From NCBI GenBank assembly GCA_021802945.1, contig JAJZRE010000015.1, positions 1 through 48,218 of the forward strand: a stretch of DNA of 48,218 nt, written 5' to 3'. Both the position numbers and the translations under genes were made by a program. The stretch's first letter is position 1. Every line of letters begins with the position of its first letter. This document shows, piece after piece, positions 1-8,049 of this stretch. The notes under the pieces are model-generated. The model made no database searches. It worked only from the letters and a program-made list of their open reading frames with translations, and had not been told where the DNA came from. The DNA comes from Pseudomonadota bacterium. Lineage in GTDB: Bacteria; Pseudomonadota; Gammaproteobacteria; Burkholderiales; Thiobacillaceae.

Positions 1-46
1 CGCTGGAACCTAAATCCAGTGCGTCTACCAATTCCGCCACTCTCGC
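1..46 (-). tRNA. tRNA-Leu(UAG), 3' part cut by window edge
   Basis: Read on the minus strand, the first 46 bases give a 7-nt acceptor 5' arm GCGAGAG, then TG, a D-arm containing GGTAGACG, and an anticodon stem CTGGA/TCCAG. The 7-nt loop TTTAGGT places UAG at positions 34-36. The long D-loop and the sequence AATTGGTAGACGC are typical of bacterial tRNA-Leu. The variable arm, T-arm and 3' end lie outside the window. It is transcribed away from hpnC. Confidence 0.9.
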
Positions 47-81
47 GGCTCGGCCGCAAAACCATCAACCGATAAGTGTAA

Positions 82-87
82 TATAAT
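82..87 (+). promoter_or_regulatory. possible -10 element for the hpn operon
   Basis: A perfect TATAAT lies in the AT-rich gap between the divergent tRNA-Leu and hpnC, about 70 nt upstream of hpnC. No good -35 hexamer sits 16-18 nt upstream, so this is only a candidate. The tRNA promoter on the other strand should lie in the same gap. Confidence 0.25.
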
Positions 88-155
88 CAAAGCGATGCTG
101 TCACCCAAGCCCGCCCGGCATCCCGCCTAAGTCATTATTCCCATTCCGTTTTTTA

Positions 156-968
156 TTGCCGGTGCCGGTCGATCATTACGAAAACTTCCCTGTTGCGTCC
201 TGGCTGCTGCCCAAACGGCTGCGCCGCCCGGTGGAAGCCATCTACCGGTTTGCCCGCGGCGCGGACGATATTGCCGACGAAGGAGATGCGCCCCCGGAAG
301 CGCGACTGAGCCAACTGGCGGCCTACAACGTTGAACTGGATCGCATCGCGCGCGGCGACACGCCGGCCGATCCGGTGTTCGGCCCGCTCGCTGCCGCGAT
401 TCGCGCGCACGCCATTCCGCTCGCACCGTTTCGCGACCTGCTCTCCGCTTTCGCGCAGGACGTGGAAAAAAAGCGTTACGCAAACTTCGGCGAAATCATG
501 GACTACTGCCGCCGCTCGGCCAACCCCGTGGGACGCCTGATGCTGCATCTTTACGGCGACCACGACCCGCGCCATCTGGCCTACTCCGACGCCATCTGCA
601 GCAGCCTGCAGCTCATCAACTTCCTGCAGGACATTGCGGTGGATTACCAGAAGGACCGCATCTATCTGCCGCAGGACGAGCTGGCCGCGCACCGCGTCAA
701 TGAATCACAGATCGCCCAGGGCGACACGCACGGCCTGTGGCACATGATGATGCACAAGCAGATCGAGCGTACGCGAAAACTGCTTCAGGCCGGCGCCCCG
801 CTCGGCCGCGCGCTCAAGGGCCGCATCGGACTGGAGCTGCGCGTGACCATCCGCGGCGGCGAAGCGATCCTGCGCAAACTGCATGCCGATCCCGGCTGCG
901 TATTCCACAACCGCCCGGTACTGACCAAGAAGGACTGGATTTTCATGCTCGCTCGCAGCCTTCACTGA
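156..968 (+). CDS. hpnC: hydroxysqualene synthase HpnC
   Basis: A squalene/phytoene synthase-family prenyltransferase. HpnC-type enzymes convert presqualene diphosphate (made by HpnD) to hydroxysqualene, the middle step of the bacterial HpnCDE route to squalene for hopanoids. The protein opens with DHYENFPVASWLLP, typical of HpnC. It carries the first Asp-rich motif (GADDIADEGD) and a second, variant one (LQDIAVDYQKDR) where HpnD has RDVGEDARRGR; this split separates HpnC from HpnD. The start is uncertain: TTG at 156 or GTG at 162, neither with a clear ribosome binding site. The protein is about 268-270 aa, normal for the family. It is first in a plus-strand operon, with hpnD beginning 1 nt after its stop. 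Confidence 0.93.
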   Translation: MPVPVDHYENFPVASWLLPKRLRRPVEAIYRFARGADDIADEGDAPPEARLSQLAAYNVELDRIARGDTPADPVFGPLAAAIRAHAIPLAPFRDLLSAFAQDVEKKRYANFGEIMDYCRRSANPVGRLMLHLYGDHDPRHLAYSDAICSSLQLINFLQDIAVDYQKDRIYLPQDELAAHRVNESQIAQGDTHGLWHMMMHKQIERTRKLLQAGAPLGRALKGRIGLELRVTIRGGEAILRKLHADPGCVFHNRPVLTKKDWIFMLARSLH

Positions 969-969
969 C

Positions 970-1815
970 ATGGACGCCCACCAGTACTGCCAGGAACGCG
1001 CCGCCGCGAGCGGTTCCAGCTTCTATTACAGCTTCGTCTTCCTGCCGCCGGATACGCGGCATGCGATCACTGCGTTCTACGCGCTGTGTCGTGAACTCGA
1101 CGACGTGGTGGATGAATGCCATGAGCGCCAGGTGGCCGAGGCCAAGCTCGACTGGTGGCGCGCCGAAATCGCCCGCTTCGCCGCCGGCGCGCCGGAACAT
1201 CCGGCGACGCGCGCGCTCGCCGACACGTCGCCGGGACACGCGATCCCGCCGGCGCTGCTGCTGGAAATCGTCGACGGCATGGCGATGGACCTCGATCACG
1301 TGCGCTATCCCGACTTCAAGTCGCTCAACCTCTACTGCTATCGCGTCGCCGGCGTGGTGGGCGAGATCGCGGCGGCGATCTTCGACGGCGCACGCACCGA
1401 AGACGACCGCGACATCCGCCGCTACGCGCACGAACTGGGGCTGGCGTTCCAGCTCACCAACATCATCCGCGACGTCGGCGAAGACGCGCGGCGCGGGCGC
1501 ATCTATCTGCCGCTGGACGAACTGGCGCGATTCGGCGTTCGCGAAGCCGATCTGCTGAACGGACGCGACACGCCCGAGTTTCAGGCGCTGATGCACTTCC
1601 AGTACGAGCGCGCCCTTGCCTGTTACGACCGCGCATTCGCCGCGTTGCCCGCCCGTGCGCGCCGCGCGCAACGCCCCGGACTGGTCATGGCGGCGATCTA
1701 CCGCACCTTGCTGGACGAACTTCGCCGCTCCGGGTTTCCCGTGTTGCGCGCCCGCGTCTCACTCACGCCGCTGCGCAAGCTGTGGCTCGCCAGCAAGACC
1801 TGGCTGTTTCCATGA
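970..1815 (+). CDS. hpnD: presqualene diphosphate synthase HpnD
   Basis: Condenses two farnesyl diphosphates to presqualene diphosphate, the first committed step to squalene in the HpnCDE pathway. The 281-aa protein has both Asp-rich substrate/Mg motifs in their canonical form: CRELDDVVDE near residue 40 and LTNIIRDVGEDARRGRIYLP near residue 160. The family signature region (LNLYCYRVAGVVG) lies between them. The ATG follows the hpnC stop by 1 nt. The stop overlaps the hpnE start (ATGA), so the three genes should be translationally coupled. Confidence 0.95.
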   Translation: MDAHQYCQERAAASGSSFYYSFVFLPPDTRHAITAFYALCRELDDVVDECHERQVAEAKLDWWRAEIARFAAGAPEHPATRALADTSPGHAIPPALLLEIVDGMAMDLDHVRYPDFKSLNLYCYRVAGVVGEIAAAIFDGARTEDDRDIRRYAHELGLAFQLTNIIRDVGEDARRGRIYLPLDELARFGVREADLLNGRDTPEFQALMHFQYERALACYDRAFAALPARARRAQRPGLVMAAIYRTLLDELRRSGFPVLRARVSLTPLRKLWLASKTWLFP

Positions 1816-3098
1816 CGAAGGTTCTGCAAGAACGCCGTGTCGCGGTTGTCGGCGGCGGCTGGGCCGGCTGCGCCGCCGCGCTGACGCTGGCCGAGGCCGG
1901 CGTGGCCGTCACGCTGTTCGAGGCCAGCCGCACCCTCGGCGGCCGCGCCCGCGCGGTCGAACTCGACGGCCAGCCGCTCGACAACGGCCAGCACATCCTG
2001 CTCGGTGCTTACGGCCAGACCCTGCAACTGATCGAGCGCCTGCATCCCGCCGCCACGCAGGACGGCTTGTGGCGCCTTCCGCTCGCCCTCGACCAGCCAC
2101 CGGATTTCAGCCTCGCCTGCCCGCGCCTTCCGGCACCGCTGCACGTGCTGGCAGGACTGCTGGGCGCACGGGGATTGCGTTGGCGCGACAAGCTGGCCGC
2201 CATACGCTGGGCGCATGCCTTGCTGAGTAACGTGGAAATGCCGGATCGACTGACTGTCAGCCAGCTTACCCGCAGCCAGCCGGAAAAACTGCGCAATATG
2301 CTGTGGCATCCGCTGTGCGTGTCCGCGCTCAACACGCCGCCCGAGATGGCCAGCGCCCGGGTGTTCCGCAATGTAATCCGTGCCGCGTTCGGCGGTCGCA
2401 CCCACCACAGCGACTTCGTGCTGCCGCGCTGCGACCTGACCGCACTGTTGCCCGCACCGGCCGCCGCGCGGGTGATCGCGCTCGGTGGCGATGTGCGACT
2501 GGCCTGCCGCGTGACCACACTTGATGCCACCCGGGATGCGGTCATGCTGGGTACGCGTGACGAAACCGCCAGCTACAGCCACGCCATCCTCGCCGTGGCA
2601 CCGCAGCACCTGCCTGCGCTGGCGATGCAGGTGCCCGCGCTAGAGCCGGTCGGCCAGGCGATGGCAGGTTATCGATACGAACCCGTCGCCACGGCATACC
2701 TGCAATGCGATCCGGATTTTCGGCTGCCCAAGCCGCTATTAGCCCTGACGGATGGCCCGGCGCAATTTGTGTTCGATCGCGGCCAAAGCCACGGCCAGGC
2801 AGGCCTGCTGGCGCTTGTGGCCAGCGCCGCGACGAACCTGCCCCCCGACTGGCTGGATCAGGCCGAAGCGCAGCTGCGAAGGATCGTTGACCCCGGCCCA
2901 ACGCGCTGGCGCAAGCGCATTGTCGAAAAGCAGGCTACCTATCGTTGCGTGCCTGACATGGCACGTCCCTCTGTCCGCACTCCGCACCCGCGCATTTTCC
3001 TGGCGGGCGATTACACCGCCGGGCCTTATCCCGCCACGCTCGAAAGTGCAACGCGGAGCGGAGTACAATCGGCCGGCTCCTTACTTGAACAGCCATGA
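1812..3098 (+). CDS. hpnE: hydroxysqualene dehydroxylase HpnE (FAD-dependent)
   Basis: An amine-oxidase/phytoene-desaturase-like flavoprotein that reduces hydroxysqualene to squalene, completing HpnCDE. From the ATG at 1812 the 428-aa protein begins with a Rossmann FAD-binding motif (VAVVGGGWAGCAAALTLAEAG, residues ~9-29), followed by an acidic end of beta-2 (LFEASRTLGGRAR). The C-terminus has the typical FAD-contact segment FLAGDYTAGPYPATLESATRSG. The open frame extends far upstream inside hpnD in another frame; the ATGA overlap with the hpnD stop and the N-terminal dinucleotide-binding fold fix the start at 1812. It overlaps the next gene by 4 nt. Confidence 0.94.
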   Translation: MTKVLQERRVAVVGGGWAGCAAALTLAEAGVAVTLFEASRTLGGRARAVELDGQPLDNGQHILLGAYGQTLQLIERLHPAATQDGLWRLPLALDQPPDFSLACPRLPAPLHVLAGLLGARGLRWRDKLAAIRWAHALLSNVEMPDRLTVSQLTRSQPEKLRNMLWHPLCVSALNTPPEMASARVFRNVIRAAFGGRTHHSDFVLPRCDLTALLPAPAAARVIALGGDVRLACRVTTLDATRDAVMLGTRDETASYSHAILAVAPQHLPALAMQVPALEPVGQAMAGYRYEPVATAYLQCDPDFRLPKPLLALTDGPAQFVFDRGQSHGQAGLLALVASAATNLPPDWLDQAEAQLRRIVDPGPTRWRKRIVEKQATYRCVPDMARPSVRTPHPRIFLAGDYTAGPYPATLESATRSGVQSAGSLLEQP

Positions 3099-3838
3099 AA
3101 GACTATCTCCCCCGCCCCGACCTGCTCGCAGGCCGCGTCATTCTCGTCACCGGCGCCAGTTCCGGCCTCGGCCGTGCCGCCAGCCTCGCGTTTGCCCGCC
3201 ATGGCGCCACCGTCGCCCTGCTCGCACGTGATGAGGCCAGACTCGAAGCCGTCTACGACGAAATCGTCGCCGCCGGCGGACCCGAGCCCGCCATGTTTCC
3301 GTATGACCTTGCGGTGGCCGACGACCGCAGCCTGGAAACGCTCGCCGGCACCGTCACGCACCACCTGAAGCGTCTTGACGGTCTGCTGCACAGCGCGCAC
3401 CAGTTCTACAACCTCACCCCGCTGCACCTGCAAACGCTGGAGCAATGGCAAACGCTGATGCGCGTCAACCTGATTGCCCCATTCGCGCTCACCCGCGCCT
3501 GCCTGCCGCTGCTGCAGCAGGCCCCTGACGCGTCGGTCGTATTCACCGGCGAAACCCATGGCCACCAGCCCCGCGCCTACTGGGGCGGCTATGCGGTGGC
3601 GAAATCGGGTCTGGAAACGCTCACCCGCATCTGGGCCGACGAACTCAGTTCGGACGAGAACCTGCGCTTCAATACCCTGATTCCCGGCCAGGTGGCGACC
3701 ACGCTGCGCTCGCGTACCCATCCCGGGCTTGCGCCCGAGACCCTGCCCAGCGTCGACGACCTGATGCCCTGGTACCTGTATCTGATGGGTGCGGACAGCC
3801 GCGCGGTACGCGGGCAGATTGTGGAATGCCAGACCTGA
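3095..3838 (+). CDS. YciK-like short-chain dehydrogenase/reductase
   Basis: A 247-aa NAD(P)-binding SDR. The cofactor motif is TGASSGLG (residues 20-27) and the active-site pair is Tyr166/Lys170 in YAVAK; Asn125 (RVNLIAP) fits the catalytic Asn. The tryptophan just before the active-site Tyr (YWGGY) resembles the E. coli YciK branch. The usual catalytic Ser, 13 residues before the Tyr, is Glu153 (TGETHG), a change from classical SDRs. The substrate cannot be inferred. Its ATG overlaps the hpnE stop (ATGA), so it is co-expressed with the hopanoid genes; whether it acts in hopanoid metabolism is unknown. Confidence 0.85.
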   Translation: MKDYLPRPDLLAGRVILVTGASSGLGRAASLAFARHGATVALLARDEARLEAVYDEIVAAGGPEPAMFPYDLAVADDRSLETLAGTVTHHLKRLDGLLHSAHQFYNLTPLHLQTLEQWQTLMRVNLIAPFALTRACLPLLQQAPDASVVFTGETHGHQPRAYWGGYAVAKSGLETLTRIWADELSSDENLRFNTLIPGQVATTLRSRTHPGLAPETLPSVDDLMPWYLYLMGADSRAVRGQIVECQT

Positions 3839-3848
3839 CGTTCCAGCC

Positions 3849-5087
3849 GTGACAAAAATCGGCCGCTACGAAATCCTCGACGAAATCGGCCAGGGTGCGA
3901 TGGGCACGGTCCACCGGGCGCGCGATCCGCTGATCGAGCGGACGGTGGCCATCAAGACGGTCCCCATCGCGCAGTTGCAGCAGGAAGGTGCCGACGCCGA
4001 AGCGCGATTTCTGCGCGAAGCGCAGAGCGCCGGCCGTCTGTCGCATCCCAATATCGTGACCATCTACGACGTAGGCGAAGCCGACGGGCTCGCCTATATC
4101 GCCATGGAGTATCTGCCCGGGACGACGCTGCGCGATCTCATGAACAAGGGGCCGATGCCACTGGATCTGGCGCTCGACACCGCCATGCAGATGGCCGAGG
4201 CGCTGGCGTTCGCCCACGAGCATGGCGTAATCCATCGCGACATCAAGCCCGCCAACGTCGTCGTGACCGGCCGGCGCGGGCGCATCAAACTGACCGATTT
4301 CGGCATCGCGCATCTCGTCAACAGCGACCGTACCGCAATCGGGCAAATTCTCGGCTCGCCGCGTTACATGTCGCCGGAGCAGGCGATGGGACGCGACCTG
4401 GACGGGCGCTCCGATATTTTCTCGCTGGGCGCCGTCCTGTACGAAATGCTTACCGGCCGCTACGCCTTCGATGGCGACAGCTTGCCGATGATCGTGTATC
4501 GCGTCATCAATGAAGCGCCGGTACCCGCTTCGACCCTGCGTCCCCAACTTCCTGCGGGTGTGGCCAGTCTGTTGTCGCACATGCTGAACAAAAGGCCGGA
4601 AGCCCGGCCGGATGCACGCACCGTGGCCGGCGCCTTCCATGCGTTGATCCCCGCCGCCCCATCCACGCCCGCACCCTTGCCTTCCAGCCGTGTGTCGCGC
4701 ATGCTCCCGGTGCTGGCATTCGGCACGCCTGTGGCCGTATTCCTGCTGATCGGGCTTGGCATCATCGTGATCGAACACTTCCTGCCCTCGCCCCCGGAAG
4801 CGGCGCCTGCCCTCGTGCAAAATACCGCGCCTCCGCCCGCGGGGAAGCCCGCCGAAAACACGCCGGCCTCATCCCGCTCCGATGAAACCGCAGGCGCGGC
4901 CGCACCCAGCGAATCGGACGCCTACCTTGCAGGCCTCGACAAAAAGATGGTTGAACTGCGCGTCAAGCGAACCGTGCTCCTGACCAAATACACCAGGCGA
5001 CATCCGGACGTGGTCGAAATCGATCGCCAGCTCGAACAACTGCGCGTCGAGCGCAGACGATATCTAAAGCAGAAGCAGAAAAACTAG
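3849..5087 (+). CDS. membrane-anchored Hanks-type Ser/Thr protein kinase
   Basis: A eukaryotic-like protein kinase of about 412 aa from the GTG at 3849, 10 nt after the SDR stop. Kinase motifs are complete: Gly-rich loop (IGQGAMGTV, near residue 13), VAIK lysine (near 35), HRDIKPAN loop (near 132), DFG (near 150), and SPRYMSPEQ in the activation/P+1 region. A Pro-rich linker is followed by one hydrophobic segment (residues ~285-312, LPVLAFGTPVAVFLLIGLGI). After it come a low-complexity Pro/Ala stretch and a charged C-terminal coiled coil containing KYTRRHPDVVEIDRQL, which resembles the coiled-coil segment of Wzz/tyrosine-kinase polysaccharide proteins. An alternative upstream start (3789) lies inside the SDR gene and would add no kinase sequence. 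It converges on amt. Confidence 0.92.
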   Translation: MTKIGRYEILDEIGQGAMGTVHRARDPLIERTVAIKTVPIAQLQQEGADAEARFLREAQSAGRLSHPNIVTIYDVGEADGLAYIAMEYLPGTTLRDLMNKGPMPLDLALDTAMQMAEALAFAHEHGVIHRDIKPANVVVTGRRGRIKLTDFGIAHLVNSDRTAIGQILGSPRYMSPEQAMGRDLDGRSDIFSLGAVLYEMLTGRYAFDGDSLPMIVYRVINEAPVPASTLRPQLPAGVASLLSHMLNKRPEARPDARTVAGAFHALIPAAPSTPAPLPSSRVSRMLPVLAFGTPVAVFLLIGLGIIVIEHFLPSPPEAAPALVQNTAPPPAGKPAENTPASSRSDETAGAAAPSESDAYLAGLDKKMVELRVKRTVLLTKYTRRHPDVVEIDRQLEQLRVERRRYLKQKQKN

Positions 5088-5092
5088 GTCGA

Positions 5093-6295
5093 CTACCAGT
5101 TGGTCTCGCGTTCGGCCGTAGCCGACACTTTATGGATGCTGAGATCGGCGCCGTTGAATTCGGATTCAGGGTCCAGCCGCAGGCCCACGACCTGCTTCAG
5201 GATGCCGTACACCACCAGACTGCCGAGTGTCGCAATGGCCACGCCTCCCAGCGTGCCGATCAGCTGTGCCGCCAGGCTGACGCCGCCAATGCCGCCCAGC
5301 GCCTTGGCGCCAAAAATACCGGCAGCAATCCCGCCCCACGCGCCGCACAGTCCATGCAAGGGCCATACGCCGAGCACATCGTCGATCTTCCACTTGTTCT
5401 GCGTCACCATGAACATCCACACGAACAACGCGCCGGCAATCGCACCGGTGGCCAGGGCACCGAGGGGATGCATCAGGTCCGAACCCGCGCACACGGCCAC
5501 CAGACCCGCCAGCGGGCCGTTATGGATGAAGCCCGGGTCGTTGCGACCGACCACCAGTGCAGCCAGCGTGCCGCCCACCATCGCCATCAGCGAATTCACC
5601 GCCACCAGCCCCGACACCGCCTCGATCAGTTGCGCCGACATCACGTTGAAGCCGAACCAGCCCACCGTCAGGATCCACGCGCCGAGCGCCAGAAACGGGA
5701 TGTTGGACGGCGGGTGCGCCGAGATCATGCCGTCCTTGGTGTAGCGCCCGCGCCGCGCGCCCAGCAGCAGCACCGCAGGCAACGCGATCCAGCCCCCCAC
5801 GGCATGCACGACCACCGATCCGGCGAAGTCATGGAATCTGGCGCCGACGCTGGCCGCGAGCCAGTCCTGGATGCCGTAGTTGCCATTCCAGACTATGCCT
5901 TCGTAGAAAGGGTAAACCAGCCCGACCAGTGCGAAGGTGGCCGCCAGTTGCGGGCTGAAGCGCGCACGCTCGGCGATGCCGCCCGACACGATTGCCGGAA
6001 TGGCTGCCGCAAATGTCAGCAGGAAAAAGAACTTGACCAGGTCGTAGCCGTTTTTTGCCGACAAGACCTCGGCGCTGGAAAAGAAGCTGATGCCGTAGGC
6101 GATGCTGTAGCCGATGAAAAAATAGGCAATGGTGGAAACCGAGAAGTCGGTGATGATCTTGACCAGGGCATTGACCTGATTCTTCTTGCGCACCGTGCCG
6201 AGTTCGAGAAAGGCAAACCCCGCATGCATGGCCAACACCATGATGCCGCCCAGCAATACGAACAACACATCACTGCCTGTTTTCAATGCTTCCAT
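5093..6295 (-). CDS. amt: ammonium transporter Amt
   Basis: An inner-membrane ammonium channel of the Amt/MEP/Rh family, 400 aa from the ATG at 6295. The start is preceded by GGGAG at a 5-nt spacing; the longer frame upstream would put promoter DNA into the protein. About eleven hydrophobic segments are visible and there is no cleaved signal peptide. The twin pore histidines are His164 (VVVHAVGG) and His314 (WPLHGLCG), matching E. coli H168/H318. Unlike the usual glnK-amtB pair, no PII gene is adjacent. It follows tatC on the same strand but has a separate NtrC/sigma-54-like promoter in the 147-nt gap. Confidence 0.95.
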   Translation of the reverse strand: MEALKTGSDVLFVLLGGIMVLAMHAGFAFLELGTVRKKNQVNALVKIITDFSVSTIAYFFIGYSIAYGISFFSSAEVLSAKNGYDLVKFFFLLTFAAAIPAIVSGGIAERARFSPQLAATFALVGLVYPFYEGIVWNGNYGIQDWLAASVGARFHDFAGSVVVHAVGGWIALPAVLLLGARRGRYTKDGMISAHPPSNIPFLALGAWILTVGWFGFNVMSAQLIEAVSGLVAVNSLMAMVGGTLAALVVGRNDPGFIHNGPLAGLVAVCAGSDLMHPLGALATGAIAGALFVWMFMVTQNKWKIDDVLGVWPLHGLCGAWGGIAAGIFGAKALGGIGGVSLAAQLIGTLGGVAIATLGSLVVYGILKQVVGLRLDPESEFNGADLSIHKVSATAERETNW

Positions 6296-6326
6296 GCCGA
6301 CTCCCAATAGAATGCCGGCTGATGCA

Positions 6327-6342
6327 AGCAAGCCGCGTTCCT
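6327..6342 (-). promoter_or_regulatory. sigma-54 (-24/-12) promoter of amt
   Basis: On the minus strand the sequence AGGAACGCGGCTTGCT fits the RpoN consensus TGGCACG-N4-TTGCW at all but two defined positions. The invariant GG and GC are separated by 10 nt. It would start transcription about 20 nt upstream of the amt ATG, leaving room for the GGGAG ribosome binding site. Confidence 0.72.
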
Positions 6343-6395
6343 GCCGTCCAGATCCCTGATTTTTATAGAATAACTGATTTACCGGGTGCGCCAAT

Positions 6396-6412
6396 GGCAC
6401 CATACTGGTGCA
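6396..6412. promoter_or_regulatory. NtrC binding site 1 upstream of amt
   Basis: GGCACCATACTGGTGCA matches the NtrC consensus TGCACCA-N3-TGGTGCA at 13 of 14 defined positions. It is centred about 70 bp upstream of the -24/-12 element, the enhancer-like placement normal for NtrC. Confidence 0.72.
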
Positions 6413-6425
6413 TTTTCGAATATTG

Positions 6426-6442
6426 CGCACCGGAAGTGTGCA
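6426..6442. promoter_or_regulatory. weaker NtrC-like site 2 upstream of amt
   Basis: CGCACCGGAAGTGTGCA keeps the GCAC...GTGC core with poorer flanks (10 of 14). Its centre is 30 bp, about three helical turns, from site 1, as with paired NtrC enhancers. It abuts the tatC stop codon. Confidence 0.5.
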
Positions 6443-7267
6443 TCACTTTGGCTTGGGCGGTTCCGCTTCGGATTGCGCCGCTTCGATACGGTCGAGTTCG
6501 TCATCCATGTCGGCGCCGGACATCGGCACATAATCCGACCCGGATTCGGGACGGGGTTTGCTGATCAGCGCAGCCACGATGATCCCCAGCTCATACAGCA
6601 CCCACAGCGGCGTCGCCAGCATGAACTGCGAGACGACGTCGGGGGGGGTAAAGATCGCGCCGATGACAAATGCCCCGACAATGACATACGGCCGGATTTC
6701 GCGCAGCCTGGCGACCGAAACCATGCCCATTTTCACCAGCAGCACCACCGCGATGGGAACCTGGAACGTGATGCCGAACGCCATGAACATGGTCAGCACG
6801 AAATCGAGGTATTTGCCGATGTCGGTCATCACCGCCACGCCCGTGGGCGTGACGCTGACAATGAAATGGAACACGAGCGGGAACACCAGAAAATAGGCGA
6901 ACGCCATGCCCGTCACGAACAGGATGACGCTGGCAATCACCAGCGGCACGCCGAGGCGCTTTTCATGCTGGTACAGTCCCGGCGCCACGAAGGCCCAGGC
7001 CTGGTAGAACACCCACGGCAAGGCCAGCAGGAAAGCGGCCATCATGGTGACCTTCATCGGCACGAAGAACGGCGTGGTGATTTCGGTGGCGATCATCTGC
7101 CCGCCCTTCGGCAGCGCCGCCAGCAACGGCCGGGCGAGGAGCGCATAAATGTCCTGCGCCCACGGGAACAGACAGATGAAAATGAGCACAACCGCAATCA
7201 CCGCGCGCAGCAGCCGGTCGCGCATTTCAATGAGATGCGAGATGAACGTGTCTTCGGCTTCGCTCAT
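6443..7267 (-). CDS. tatC: Sec-independent protein translocase TatC
   Basis: The polytopic receptor subunit of the twin-arginine translocase, which recognises RR signal peptides with TatB. The 274-aa product has the conserved N-terminal cytoplasmic segment FISHLIEMRDRLLRAV, the FVPMKV and LVFPLVFHF regions, and six predicted membrane spans. The C-terminal tail is Pro/Glu-rich and charged. Its ATG overlaps the tatB stop (ATGA), and it is the last gene of the his-hit-tat operon. Confidence 0.96.
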   Translation of the reverse strand: MSEAEDTFISHLIEMRDRLLRAVIAVVLIFICLFPWAQDIYALLARPLLAALPKGGQMIATEITTPFFVPMKVTMMAAFLLALPWVFYQAWAFVAPGLYQHEKRLGVPLVIASVILFVTGMAFAYFLVFPLVFHFIVSVTPTGVAVMTDIGKYLDFVLTMFMAFGITFQVPIAVVLLVKMGMVSVARLREIRPYVIVGAFVIGAIFTPPDVVSQFMLATPLWVLYELGIIVAALISKPRPESGSDYVPMSGADMDDELDRIEAAQSEAEPPKPK

Positions 7268-7737
7268 GCGGATTTATCCGGGCTTCCGCTGCGAGCGGTT
7301 TCCACACCGGCCGATGGGACACGCGCGGTATTCTGGTCCGGCTCATCCAGCGGCAGGCTCTGCTGCGGCGAGGGTTCCGTTTCGATCGGTCTGGCCGGCT
7401 CCGCAGCGGGAGCCTGTCCCTCGCCCGCCACGCTCGCCGTCACCGCCTGCTTGACGTTGCTTGCCTCGTTGCGCAAATAGTTGTCCACCACCGTGGCCTG
7501 CTGCTCGACGCCCGACGCCGCCGACTCGACCGATTCCTTGAAACTCTGCCCGGCCCGGCGGATTTCGTCCAGCTGGATTTCGCGGCTGATGTCCGATTTG
7601 ACCGACGACACGTAACGCTGCAAGCGGCCATACAGATGCCCTGCCGTACGCGCGACCTTGGGCAGCCGCTCGGGGCCGATGACGATCAGCGCGACCACGC
7701 CGATGACGACCAGTTCAGAGAATCCGATATCGAACAT
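7264..7737 (-). CDS. tatB: Tat translocase subunit TatB
   Basis: A single-span Tat component that forms the substrate receptor with TatC. From the ATG at 7737 the protein (157 aa) starts MFDIGFSELVVIGVVALIVIG, with the conserved Glu in the membrane segment and the GPERLP hinge that marks TatB rather than TatA. An amphipathic helix and a long Ala/Glu/Pro-rich cytoplasmic tail follow. The open frame extends 27 codons upstream through the tatA-tatB gap, but the canonical MFDIG start is clear. The stop overlaps tatC. Confidence 0.94.
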   Translation of the reverse strand: MFDIGFSELVVIGVVALIVIGPERLPKVARTAGHLYGRLQRYVSSVKSDISREIQLDEIRRAGQSFKESVESAASGVEQQATVVDNYLRNEASNVKQAVTASVAGEGQAPAAEPARPIETEPSPQQSLPLDEPDQNTARVPSAGVETARSGSPDKSA

Positions 7738-7818
7738 ATTGAGGTGCTGTGTGTCAGGATTCCGGGGCAAGGAAGGGATCGGCCAAACGACTGGCCTTGC
7801 ACTTCCCGTGCCGCCCAC

Positions 7819-8031
7819 TCAGGAATGGTGCTTGTCTTTCACTTCGGCATCGATGGTGTGCCCGGTCTCATCCTTGTCGCTCAATTTCGGTGCATCTTCC
7901 CGCATGCCCTCCTTGAACCCCTTGACCGCGCCGCCCAGATCGCTGCCGATGTTGCGCAGCTTCTTGGTGCCGAAAATCAGCAGCACGATTACCAGAACGA
8001 TCAACCAATGCCAGATGCTAAAGCTGCCCAT
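7819..8031 (-). CDS. tatA: Tat translocase pore subunit TatA
   Basis: A 70-aa single-span protein of the twin-arginine translocase. It has an N-terminal membrane helix ([16 protein letters not shown]), the FG hinge followed by [12 protein letters not shown], an amphipathic helix ([11 protein letters not shown]), and an acidic/Lys-rich tail. This is the typical TatA size and layout. It follows the HIT gene by 18 nt, and an 81-nt gap separates it from tatB. Confidence 0.95.
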   Translation of the reverse strand: MGSFSIWHWLIVLVIVLLIFGTKKLRNIGSDLGGAVKGFKEGMREDAPKLSDKDETGHTIDAEVKDKHHS

Positions 8032-8049
8032 GATGTTTCTCCTCTCGAT

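Noticed and set aside
127..483. Several open frames inside hpnC/hpnD, including a 647-codon frame from 1155
   Set aside because: They are shadows of the hpn genes in other frames; only the part from 1812 (hpnE) has family motifs.
6296..6430. 45-codon N-terminal extension of Amt
   Set aside because: The extension covers the NtrC and sigma-54 sites and lacks a signal sequence; the ATG at 6295 has a good ribosome binding site.
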